Shown piece after piece: positions 6,912 through 13,539 of a stretch of 33,188 nucleotides of DNA. The translations under genes were made by a program, and so were the position numbers. The stretch's first letter is position 1, and the number at the start of each line of letters is the position of its first letter. Source of the stretch: Paracoccaceae bacterium (GTDB taxonomy: Bacteria > Pseudomonadota > Alphaproteobacteria > Rhodobacterales > Rhodobacteraceae); assembly GCA_028284705.1 (NCBI GenBank), contig JANQRE010000034.1:1-33188 (forward strand), written 5' to 3'. Under the pieces are notes generated by a model. The model searched no databases. It saw only the letters and a program-made list of their open reading frames with translations, and was not told where the DNA came from.

Positions 6912-8195
6912 TTAGGAAATGGCTTCCATGTCGCCGCCCAGCGGCACATCAGGCGCATCGCCATTCGCGGTGACGACCATGTCGTATTTGAAGTCACCGC
7001 CGAGCCGCCATTGACCGCCCACGAGCGGGGTTTTGGAGACATTTGGCACGGGTCCGTTCTGGAAGTTCACCGGTCCGACAACGGTGTTCATGTCGGTCTC
7101 GGCCAGCGCGTCACGCACGCGGTCATAGTCGGTCGGATCGCCGGAGCGCTTCAGCGCGTCCGCCGCCACTTCAAACAATGCGTGGGCAAAGCCGATGGGT
7201 TGGGTCCATTGCCGCCCGGTCGCCTCGGTGTAGCCATCGGCCACGTCTTTCGCGCTTTGGCCCGAGATCGAGGAGCTGAACGGGTGTGTGGGCGTCCACC
7301 AGACCTCGGAGCTGAGATTCTGCCCGGCATCACCAAGCGCTTCGACGGTCACCGGGAACAAGAGCGCCTTGCCCATGCTGGCCACTTTTGGCGCGTAGCC
7401 CTGTTGCTTAGCCTGGGTCCAGAAGGTGGTGAAATCGGGCGGGATCATCACGCCGGTGACGATCTCGGAACTGGCGTTCTTGAAGGCCGAAATCTGGGCC
7501 GAGAAATCGTCACTGAGGTTCTGATAGCGGCCGGGATCGGTCAGCTCAAACCCCTGCGCGGCAAGCGGTTTCGGGAAGCCGAGTTCGGGGTCGCCCCAGG
7601 CATTGCCGTCGCCATCATTGGGGAACAGGCCGCCGACGGATTTGTTGGTGTCGACCTTGCCCCACATCTCGGTGAAGACAGAGATGACATCCTCAAGGCC
7701 CCAGAAGAAATGGTAAGTATATTCAAACCCTTCCGCGGGATTGCCGCCGCGGGTGAAGAACCAGGGCTGCCACGGCGCGACGGTAGAGATGCAGGGCACG
7801 CCGTTGATCTCGCATTGGTCGGAGACCGGGTTCGTGGTCTCCGGCGTGGAGGAGACGACCATGAGGTTCACCTCGTCATCGAGGATCAGTTCCGCCGCCA
7901 CATCCGCTGCCCGGTTGGGGTTGGACTGGCTGTCCTTCACGATCACCTCGACCCCATAGGTGGAGCCGTCAATCTCGATACCGTCGGCAAAGGCCGCGTT
8001 GATGCCTTCCAGGATGTAGTCATCGCTTTCGGCGAACCCGGCCAGCGGGCCGGTTTTCGGGCTGACAAAGCCGATCTTGATCATGCCGTCCTGCGCGTGG
8101 GCCATGCGCGTGAAGCTGAGCGTCGAGACCACGGCAGCGCCTGCAACACCGGACTGGATCAGGCCGCGGCGAGTGATGGTGGTTGAGCGTTTCAT
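6912..8195 (-). CDS. Liv-type periplasmic substrate-binding protein
   Basis: A 427-residue protein with a twin-arginine-like leader (TRRGLIQ, R9-R10, hydrophobic stretch, AHA at 32-34 before the probable cleavage). The mature part starts with DGMIKIGFVSPKTGPLAGF, typical of type 1 periplasmic binding proteins of the branched-chain amino acid/amide/aromatic group. The start at 8195 has GGGAGG nine bases upstream. It follows maleylacetate reductase by 14 bases and heads the livGFHM genes. It presumably captures the transported ligand in the periplasm. Position in a hydroquinone operon suggests an aromatic ligand; the sequence alone does not identify it. Confidence 0.9.
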   Translation of the reverse strand: MKRSTTITRRGLIQSGVAGAAVVSTLSFTRMAHAQDGMIKIGFVSPKTGPLAGFAESDDYILEGINAAFADGIEIDGSTYGVEVIVKDSQSNPNRAADVAAELILDDEVNLMVVSSTPETTNPVSDQCEINGVPCISTVAPWQPWFFTRGGNPAEGFEYTYHFFWGLEDVISVFTEMWGKVDTNKSVGGLFPNDGDGNAWGDPELGFPKPLAAQGFELTDPGRYQNLSDDFSAQISAFKNASSEIVTGVMIPPDFTTFWTQAKQQGYAPKVASMGKALLFPVTVEALGDAGQNLSSEVWWTPTHPFSSSISGQSAKDVADGYTEATGRQWTQPIGFAHALFEVAADALKRSGDPTDYDRVRDALAETDMNTVVGPVNFQNGPVPNVSKTPLVGGQWRLGGDFKYDMVVTANGDAPDVPLGGDMEAIS

Positions 8196-8209
8196 ACTGG
8201 TGTCCTCCC

Positions 8210-9271
8210 TTAAGAAACGGTTGGGCGACGGCCTTCAAACGCCGCCTGAAGCATCTCGCGCACGCCGTCTTTCGTGACGGGGCGCGGGTTGTAATAGGGG
8301 TTTTGCACGGCCAGCTCGGAGGCCTTGTCGAGATCGGCTTCGCTGAGGCCCATCTCTTTGAGCGATGTCACCTGACCGACCGATTGCAGCAGGTCATAGA
8401 GGCCACCGGCCGCATCGTCCGTGCCAAGCGCGCGGGCAATCGCCGCCATCGCTTCGGGGGCGTCATCGCGGTTATACGCCGTCGAATAGGCGATCATCAG
8501 GCTGTGCACATTGGCGTGGTTGAGATCGAAGGTGCCGCCCAGCGTGTGGCAAATCTTGTGATGGATCGCCATGCCGACAGAGCCAAGGCAGGCCCCTGCG
8601 AGCCACGCGCCATAAAGCGCCTTCTCGCGGGCTTCCATATCGGAGCCATCCTTCATCAGCGGCGGAAGCGCTTCACCAAGCGCCTTGATGCTGGCCTCCG
8701 CCATCATCGAGATGATCGGATTGCGATCCTCGGCATAAAGCGCCTCGACCGCATGGGCGATGGCATTCATACCCGAGGGCCCGGAGATGAAATCAGGCAG
8801 CGTTTTGGTCAGCTCCGGGTCGTAGATCACCGTCTCCGGCAGGACCTTCTCGGAGCGCAGCGTCGTCTTCAGACCCTTCTCGGTCTGCCCGAGGATCGGG
8901 GTCATCTCGCTGCCCGCATAGGTCGTGGGCACGACGACTTGCGGCAGATCGGTGCGGTAGGCGATGGCCTTGCCCAACCCGATGGTCGAGCCGCCACCCA
9001 CAGCCAGAATGCCGTCACAATCCATCTGCCGCATCTGCAGCATCGCGCTTTCTGTCACATCGACGGGCGTGTGCATGACCGCGCCCGGATAAACAGCGCC
9101 CAAGCGGTCTTCGATCATCGCGGCGAACTGCGCCCCGGTCGAGGATTGGTCCGCCGTCGAGAGCACAAGCGCGCGCTTGATCCCCAGACGCGCCAACTCG
9201 TCCTTGACCGTCTCGCGCGTGCCGGATCCGAAGATCACCCGCGCCGGGAGAGCGTTGTAGACGAACTCCAT
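8210..9271 (-). CDS. hapF: maleylacetate reductase (hapF-like)
   Basis: A 353-residue group III (iron-type) alcohol dehydrogenase-fold protein beginning MEFVYNALPARVIFG. It has the nucleotide-binding GGGST (92-96) and the PTTYAGSEMTPILGQTE stretch characteristic of maleylacetate reductases, plus the His-rich segment IHHKICHTLGG. Known reaction: maleylacetate is reduced by NAD(P)H to beta-ketoadipate. Two branches here make maleylacetate: HapCD plus the semialdehyde dehydrogenase, and the intradiol dioxygenase. A start 31 codons upstream is rejected because those codons overlap the small Cys-rich gene in another frame and are not family sequence. The chosen ATG shares its A with that gene's TGA. 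Confidence 0.92.
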   Translation of the reverse strand: MEFVYNALPARVIFGSGTRETVKDELARLGIKRALVLSTADQSSTGAQFAAMIEDRLGAVYPGAVMHTPVDVTESAMLQMRQMDCDGILAVGGGSTIGLGKAIAYRTDLPQVVVPTTYAGSEMTPILGQTEKGLKTTLRSEKVLPETVIYDPELTKTLPDFISGPSGMNAIAHAVEALYAEDRNPIISMMAEASIKALGEALPPLMKDGSDMEAREKALYGAWLAGACLGSVGMAIHHKICHTLGGTFDLNHANVHSLMIAYSTAYNRDDAPEAMAAIARALGTDDAAGGLYDLLQSVGQVTSLKEMGLSEADLDKASELAVQNPYYNPRPVTKDGVREMLQAAFEGRRPTVS

Positions 9272-9384
9272 CACCGGGCGTCCTTCTCCGTCTTCAGCGC
9301 CGCAAGCACTTTGTCGAGGCGCGAGCAGGTGCCGAGTTTCGCTTTCGGGCATTTGCCGCAACATGCTGTCTCTGATTTGGCCAT
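9271..9384 (-). CDS. 37-residue cysteine-rich small protein, unknown function
   Basis: The short frame begins MAKSETACCGKCPKAKLG and has four cysteines (C8, C9, C12, C20) in a CCxxC-x7-C pattern, then a basic amphipathic tail ending KTEKDAR. It has a good ribosome binding site (AAAGGAG, six bases before the ATG), begins 17 bases beyond the aldehyde dehydrogenase stop, and its stop overlaps the maleylacetate reductase ATG as TGATG. These three points support real translation. The cysteine cluster suggests binding of zinc, an iron-sulfur cluster or iron, or a thiol role against quinones. I know of no named family for it. It could instead be only a leader peptide that couples translation. Confidence 0.7.
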   Translation of the reverse strand: MAKSETACCGKCPKAKLGTCSRLDKVLAALKTEKDAR

Positions 9385-9400
9385 GACGGGCTCCTTTCGC

Positions 9401-10909
9401 TCAGCGCTCGTAGTGAGGGGGGATTTGGGCATCGACATTGACCCAGACGGATTTGGCCTGGGTGTATTCGTTCATCACCTCAAACCCCATTTCGCGCCCG
9501 TAGCCGCTTTCGCCAACGCCACCGAAGGGGGAGGCGGGATGCACAACCTTGTAGGAATTGATCCAGACCATCCCGGCCTTGATCTCGCGCGCAAACCTGT
9601 GGGCGCGGCTGAGGTTCTGGGTCCAGAGACCCGAACCCAGCCCGTAGATCACGCCATTGGCCATCTGCAGCGCTTCTTCATCGTCAGAGAAGGTCGAGAT
9701 CGTCACGAAGGGGCCGAACACTTCTTCCTGACACACCCGGCTGCTCATGTCGGCCCGCACGATGGTGGGTTCCACGAAACAGCCATTGGCCAGCTCGGGA
9801 TCATCGGGGGCCTTGCCGCCGCAGATGATCTCCCCGCCCTCCTGTTCCGCGATCTTGGCGTATTCGAGCACTTTCTCCTGGTGCATCTTGGAGGTGAGCG
9901 GCCCCATTTCCGTATTGGAATCCATCGGGTTGCCAAGCCGGATCGACTTGGCGAGGGCGGCGAATTTCTCGGTGAATTCGTCTGCCACCTTCTCATGCAC
10001 GATGAGGCGGCTACCGGCGATGCAGGCCTGGCCCTGATTGTGGAAAATCGCCCAGGCCGAACCACCGATGGCGGCGGGAAGGATCGCATCGTCAAAGACG
10101 ATGTTCGGACCCTTGCCGCCCAGTTCCAACTGCACCTTTTTCAGATTGCCTGCCGAGGCTTCGACGATACGACGACCGGTGGCGGTCGATCCGGTAAAGG
10201 CGATCTTCTTGATATCCGGGTGGGAGGAGAGCCGCGCGCCAGCGGTGTGGCCATAGCCCGGCACCACGTTGACGACGCCATCAGGGATACCGACTTCCTT
10301 CATCAGTGCGGCAATACGCAGCGTGGAGAGCGGTGTGATCTCCGCCGGTTTGATGACGATGGCGTTCCCTGCAGCGAGCGCGGGCGCCATCTTCCAGCTT
10401 GTGAACATCAGCGGGAAGTTCCAGGGCACGATCTGCCCGACGACGCCTAATGCTTCGCGCTGCACATAGTTAATGAAGCCGGGATAGACCGGTGGCAGCG
10501 AGCCTTCGACCTTGTCGGCCATGCCACCGAAATAACGGAAGCACCGTGCCGTGCGCGGCACGTCGAGCTTGCGCGCATCGCGGACGGGGTGTCCTGTGTC
10601 GAGCGCCTCAAGTTTGATCAGTTCTTCGGCATTCGCCTCAATCGCGTCGGCCAGTTTCAGAAGCAATTGCCCACGATCAGCGGCATCCATCCGCGCCCAG
10701 GCCGGTTGCGCCGCTTTGGCCGCTTCAACCGCTCGGTCCACGTCCTCCTCGCGCGCCTCGGCAATGTCGCAAATCTTCTTGCCATTGAAGGGGTTGAGTA
10801 CCTCGATTGTGCCACCCGCCGCGGCATCGACAAATTCTCCATTGATGAAAAGCTGCGTGTTGATCGGTGCCGTCAGCCCGGCAATTTCAATTTCCGAATG
10901 AACTGTCAT
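9401..10909 (-). CDS. hapE: 4-hydroxymuconic semialdehyde dehydrogenase (hapE-like aldehyde dehydrogenase)
   Basis: A 502-residue NAD(P)-dependent aldehyde dehydrogenase. Visible are the oxyanion Asn in VPWNFP (N164), the general base in LELGGKGPN (E262) and the nucleophile in NQGQACIAG (C296). The family is broad, but a gene directly between hydroquinone dioxygenase and maleylacetate reductase is expected to oxidise 4-hydroxymuconic semialdehyde to maleylacetate. The start at 10909 (MTVHSEIEIAG) is chosen over an ATG three codons earlier because GAGGAG stands nine bases before it and directly abuts the earlier ATG. It is separated from hapD by about 100 bases containing a hairpin. Confidence 0.88.
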   Translation of the reverse strand: MTVHSEIEIAGLTAPINTQLFINGEFVDAAAGGTIEVLNPFNGKKICDIAEAREEDVDRAVEAAKAAQPAWARMDAADRGQLLLKLADAIEANAEELIKLEALDTGHPVRDARKLDVPRTARCFRYFGGMADKVEGSLPPVYPGFINYVQREALGVVGQIVPWNFPLMFTSWKMAPALAAGNAIVIKPAEITPLSTLRIAALMKEVGIPDGVVNVVPGYGHTAGARLSSHPDIKKIAFTGSTATGRRIVEASAGNLKKVQLELGGKGPNIVFDDAILPAAIGGSAWAIFHNQGQACIAGSRLIVHEKVADEFTEKFAALAKSIRLGNPMDSNTEMGPLTSKMHQEKVLEYAKIAEQEGGEIICGGKAPDDPELANGCFVEPTIVRADMSSRVCQEEVFGPFVTISTFSDDEEALQMANGVIYGLGSGLWTQNLSRAHRFAREIKAGMVWINSYKVVHPASPFGGVGESGYGREMGFEVMNEYTQAKSVWVNVDAQIPPHYER

Positions 10910-10974
10910 TGGGCACATCTCCTCTGTTCGCAGACGAGCGCCTGCGCGACTTATGCTTGCGTTCTTGAATGTCG

Positions 10975-10998
10975 TCCGGGCGGAGGGTTCCGCCCGGA
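10975..10998 (-). other. intercistronic stem-loop between hapD and hapE
   Basis: A perfect 10-bp stem (TCCGGGCGGA with its complement) closes a 4-base loop. It lies 13 bases after the hapD stop, within the longest gap of the operon. There is no U-tract, so full termination is unlikely. It may stabilise the hapCD message so that the dioxygenase is made in excess over downstream enzymes; this is inference. Confidence 0.6.
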
Positions 10999-11011
10999 GG
11001 CAGCCTTTCGT

Positions 11012-12046
11012 TTAGAAGTTCACCGCGACATTGGGCGCCTTACCGTCGCGGATCAGCTCCGGAATTTTCGGCGAGCCGTTTTCCCAGACCAGCAGCATGG
11101 AGCGTTTTGGCGAGAACCCCTGGTGCCGGATATTCGCCGGCATGCAGGCCACATCGCCCGCTTTCATGTGCACGACCGCTTTGGGACGCCCGGTCTCCCC
11201 ATCTTTGATGTTCCAGGTGATCTGGTCGGAGAGCTGGATGAACCACTCGCAGCGGTCATTCCCATGCTCAACGGGCAGGATGTATTCCTCAGACGTTGGG
11301 CAGAACAGGCTGTCCTTGACGACAGAGCAGACCGAGGGGTTCCAGGTCACATCCGAGCGGGACAGGTAGCCAAACAGGTTGAACGCCTGCACTTCGTGCT
11401 CATAGCCCGGTTCGGCATGCACTTCCGGCTGATCCTGATCCACGTCATCGAACATGACATTCACCGGATAGCCATTCTCATCGGTGCGCACTGGCGTATC
11501 TCCGGGCAGACCCACCATGCGGCGGGCGGTGACGCGCTGGCGGCTGACCGCGTCGTCATTGTCGCCATTCTTGGTCCCCCAGGGCGTGCCCGTTTCACGC
11601 GGCGCGGCGAAGGGATCAAAACCCTCAATCGTCCAATCCGAGATCATGCCCTTGAAGATGTCCATCAACTCGTCGGACTTGAACCGCTCGACGTAATCCT
11701 GACCTTCGGCGGCATAGGCCTCGTTCAGCGCGCCATAGAACATGTCCACTTCGCCATAGTAATTGGTCGTGCCGAACACCTGGTCGAAATTCACGGTGCC
11801 ATAGAAGAAGCCCCAGGCCACATCGCGCATCAAAGCGCGCAGGAACACATCGACAGACATCGTATGCGTGCCCTTAGGCGTTTCGATATAGGCAAAATAT
11901 TCGTCGCGGCGGAATTTGAACTTGCCTGCCTCGAAGGACTTGTAGCCCGTCACGTTGTCGGCCGGGTTCGTCACGAAATGCGCCTCCAGCGGCAGGCCGC
12001 GGGGGTTGCTGATTTCGCCATTCTCGGCTGTTTCTTTCATCGCCAT
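11012..12046 (-). CDS. hapD: hydroquinone 1,2-dioxygenase large (iron-binding) subunit
   Basis: A 344-residue cupin-like protein, about 38 kDa, the size of HapD/PnpD. It carries the unusual iron ligand pattern His-x-Asn-x3-Glu in HGNDRCE (H261, N263, E267) with the distal His in NIRHQGF (H308), as described for the PnpCD enzyme of Pseudomonas. Known reaction: Fe(II)-dependent extradiol-type cleavage of hydroquinone to 4-hydroxymuconic semialdehyde. It needs the small subunit encoded just upstream (22-base gap). GAGGAG eight bases before the ATG supports the start. The ferrous site of this family is prone to oxidation, which is relevant to the accessory genes of the operon. Confidence 0.93.
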   Translation of the reverse strand: MAMKETAENGEISNPRGLPLEAHFVTNPADNVTGYKSFEAGKFKFRRDEYFAYIETPKGTHTMSVDVFLRALMRDVAWGFFYGTVNFDQVFGTTNYYGEVDMFYGALNEAYAAEGQDYVERFKSDELMDIFKGMISDWTIEGFDPFAAPRETGTPWGTKNGDNDDAVSRQRVTARRMVGLPGDTPVRTDENGYPVNVMFDDVDQDQPEVHAEPGYEHEVQAFNLFGYLSRSDVTWNPSVCSVVKDSLFCPTSEEYILPVEHGNDRCEWFIQLSDQITWNIKDGETGRPKAVVHMKAGDVACMPANIRHQGFSPKRSMLLVWENGSPKIPELIRDGKAPNVAVNF

Positions 12047-12068
12047 CTCTAAATCTCCTCGTCCGCGG

Positions 12069-12572
12069 TTATTGCTTGCAGAATTGTGCCCATTTGTGCT
12101 GGGTCACAGGTCCATCGATTGTCTGGATCATCACGGTCGCCGCTTTGTTGGCAACGAAACGGTAGGCGGAGCCCACAGGCAGCATCGCCATATGGCCGCG
12201 GCTCAGTTTGACATACCCCATCTTCTCGCCGACCGGATCACCGTCGATCAGATGCGCGCCTTCACTTTCGGGGTCCACCACGGCATCGGGGTCATCCAGC
12301 TTCACGAACTCGACGGTGACCGGATAGTCCATGGCGACGGCAAACTCGTCGTGCGCGGCGGTGTACCAGGGCGAAGTGCCCTCAGCCCGCATGCTCTCGA
12401 TGGCGTATTCGAAGTTCTTCGCTACGGCGACGCGTTCATTCGCGCCCGACTTGGCCGCAACCTCATACATGTTCGAGAACACGTAATTCTTCGGGTTGTC
12501 CTGGCTGATGACGGTGATGCCACCGCTGTCATACTCGTCAATCTGCGCAAAATCTGTGGTATACTGGCTCAT
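12069..12572 (-). CDS. hapC: hydroquinone 1,2-dioxygenase small subunit
   Basis: A 167-residue protein, about 18 kDa, matching the HapC/PnpC alpha subunit of two-component hydroquinone dioxygenase in size and in gene order (small subunit first). It has a cupin-like C-terminal half (GYVKLSRGHMAMLPVGSAYRF) but lacks the His/Asn/Glu iron set seen in HapD, so it is the non-metal partner. It is the first gene of the long minus-strand operon, with a strong AGGAGG seven bases upstream of the ATG. Upstream lie four operator-like repeats shared with the divergent IclR gene. Confidence 0.92.
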   Translation of the reverse strand: MSQYTTDFAQIDEYDSGGITVISQDNPKNYVFSNMYEVAAKSGANERVAVAKNFEYAIESMRAEGTSPWYTAAHDEFAVAMDYPVTVEFVKLDDPDAVVDPESEGAHLIDGDPVGEKMGYVKLSRGHMAMLPVGSAYRFVANKAATVMIQTIDGPVTQHKWAQFCKQ

Positions 12573-12608
12573 ATTTATTCCTCCTATCGATGCGGGGCTC
12601 GGATTTTT

Positions 12609-12623
12609 GTTCGTATTCCGAAC
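12609..12623. promoter_or_regulatory. IclR-type operator, copy 1
   Basis: GTTCGTATTCCGAAC is a perfect inverted repeat of GTTCG with a 5-bp spacer. It resembles the PcaR/PobR-class boxes (GTTCG...CGNAC) bound by IclR-family regulators of aromatic catabolism. It lies 36 bp upstream of hapC. Confidence 0.7.
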
Positions 12624-12627
12624 GTGT

Positions 12628-12642
12628 GTTCATATTGCGAAC
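12628..12642. promoter_or_regulatory. IclR-type operator, copy 2
   Basis: GTTCATATTGCGAAC, one arm mismatch from the GTTCG-N5-CGAAC consensus. Its start is exactly 19 bp from copy 1, forming a pair on the same helical arrangement as copies 3 and 4. Confidence 0.7.
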
Positions 12643-12662
12643 CTGACTGACTGCGTTATGAT
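12635..12662 (+). promoter_or_regulatory. possible sigma70 promoter of the IclR/CobT-like operon
   Basis: TTGCGA, a 16-bp spacer, then TATGAT, reading toward the IclR gene. The -35 overlaps operator copy 2, which would allow autoregulation. It is read by eye only. Confidence 0.35.
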
Positions 12663-12683
12663 GCGTCAACAGATGACAGCCAA
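12655..12683 (-). promoter_or_regulatory. possible promoter of the hap operon
   Basis: On the minus strand TTGGCT, a 17-bp spacer, then CATAAC (each 4 of 6 consensus bases). Operator copies 3 and 4 would lie just upstream of the -35, an activator position, and copies 1 and 2 downstream of the start site. The weak match suits an activator-dependent promoter. Tentative. Confidence 0.3.
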
Positions 12684-12687
12684 ATAA

Positions 12688-12702
12688 GTTCGGAATGCGG
12701 TC
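12688..12702. promoter_or_regulatory. IclR-type operator, copy 3
   Basis: GTTCGGAATGCGGTC: a perfect left arm and a degenerate right arm (CGGTC for CGAAC). It pairs with copy 4 at 19-bp spacing. Confidence 0.6.
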
Positions 12703-12706
12703 ATTT

Positions 12707-12721
12707 GTGCGGAATGCGAAC
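12707..12721. promoter_or_regulatory. IclR-type operator, copy 4
   Basis: GTGCGGAATGCGAAC: right arm perfect, one mismatch in the left arm, with the same GGAATG core as copy 3. It lies 35 bp upstream of the IclR start codon. Confidence 0.65.
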
Positions 12722-12756
12722 AAAATTGACGGTGGGAAGAGAGCAAAGGAACGAAA

Positions 12757-13536
12757 ATGGGTGTTGTAGAGCGCATTGATCCTTCGAATCGCGACTTCGT
12801 GGGCTCCTTGGAAAAAGGGTTGCGGGTCATTCGCACGTTCAATTCTGGCGAAGAGAAAATGACCCTGTCGGATGTGGCGAAGGCCTCTGACCTGCCCAGA
12901 GCCGGGGCAAGGCGGCTTCTTTTGACGCTGAACGCGCTTGGATATGTTTCAACCGACGGCAAGTATTTTGAGCTTGCACCCAAGGTCCTCGAACTCGGCT
13001 TCTCTTACCTGGCCTCTCAGAACTGGCTGTCTGTCGCCTCGCCAATCCTCGAAAAACTCCGGGATGAACTGGACGAAGCGGTGTCGATCACGACGCTGGA
13101 AGGCACCGAGGTAGTCTATGTGGCGCGCTTCCCGGTGGATCGCGTGATGACCATGGCGATGGATATCGGATCGCGCAAACCGGCTTACTGCACCGCCATG
13201 GGGCGCGTGCTGCTTAGCACTTTGCCCGAAACAAAGATGCGCGAAATTCTGAACGAGTCCGAGATGACCGCCCTGACAAGCCGCACCCTCCACGATGTCA
13301 ACGCGGTCGCGCAGGAGATCAAACATGTACGCGAGAAAGGCTATTGCCTGATTGATCGCGAGCTTGAGGACAGCCTGGTCGCCCTGTCGGTGCCGCTGAC
13401 CAACTACCATGGCGAAACGCTCGCGGCGGTGAATGTCTGCGGGCATCCCAGCAACCTCTCGCTGGATGATTTGGAAACCCGGTGCCTGCCAGCCTTGCAA
13501 TGCGCCACGAAAGAGATCGCCTCGATCCTCGTCTGA
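12757..13536 (+). CDS. IclR-family transcriptional regulator of the hap locus
   Basis: A 259-residue regulator of the PcaR/PcaU/PobR type. It has an N-terminal winged helix (about 14-75, with FVGSLEKGLRVI and the recognition region ASDLPRAGARRLLLTL) and a C-terminal IclR effector domain (about 85-259) with CTAMGRVLL and YCLIDRELEDSLVALSVPL. It is transcribed divergently from hapC, and the shared 184-bp region holds four matching palindromes, so it most likely controls both units. Members of this group sense aromatic substrates or beta-ketoadipate-type intermediates; which one applies here is unknown. AAAGGAA precedes the ATG. The CobT-like gene begins 3 bases after its stop, so the two are probably co-transcribed. 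Confidence 0.92.
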   Translation: MGVVERIDPSNRDFVGSLEKGLRVIRTFNSGEEKMTLSDVAKASDLPRAGARRLLLTLNALGYVSTDGKYFELAPKVLELGFSYLASQNWLSVASPILEKLRDELDEAVSITTLEGTEVVYVARFPVDRVMTMAMDIGSRKPAYCTAMGRVLLSTLPETKMREILNESEMTALTSRTLHDVNAVAQEIKHVREKGYCLIDRELEDSLVALSVPLTNYHGETLAAVNVCGHPSNLSLDDLETRCLPALQCATKEIASILV

Positions 13537-13539
13537 CCC

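Noticed and set aside
9272-9364. N-terminal extension of maleylacetate reductase
   Set aside because: The extra 31 residues match no maleylacetate reductase and overlap, in another frame, the small Cys-rich gene, which has a better ribosome binding site.
8183-10450. A 755-codon open frame on the plus strand opposite maleylacetate reductase and aldehyde dehydrogenase
   Set aside because: It is antisense to two clear enzymes, has His/Arg-rich low-family composition, and reflects high-GC codon use on the other strand.
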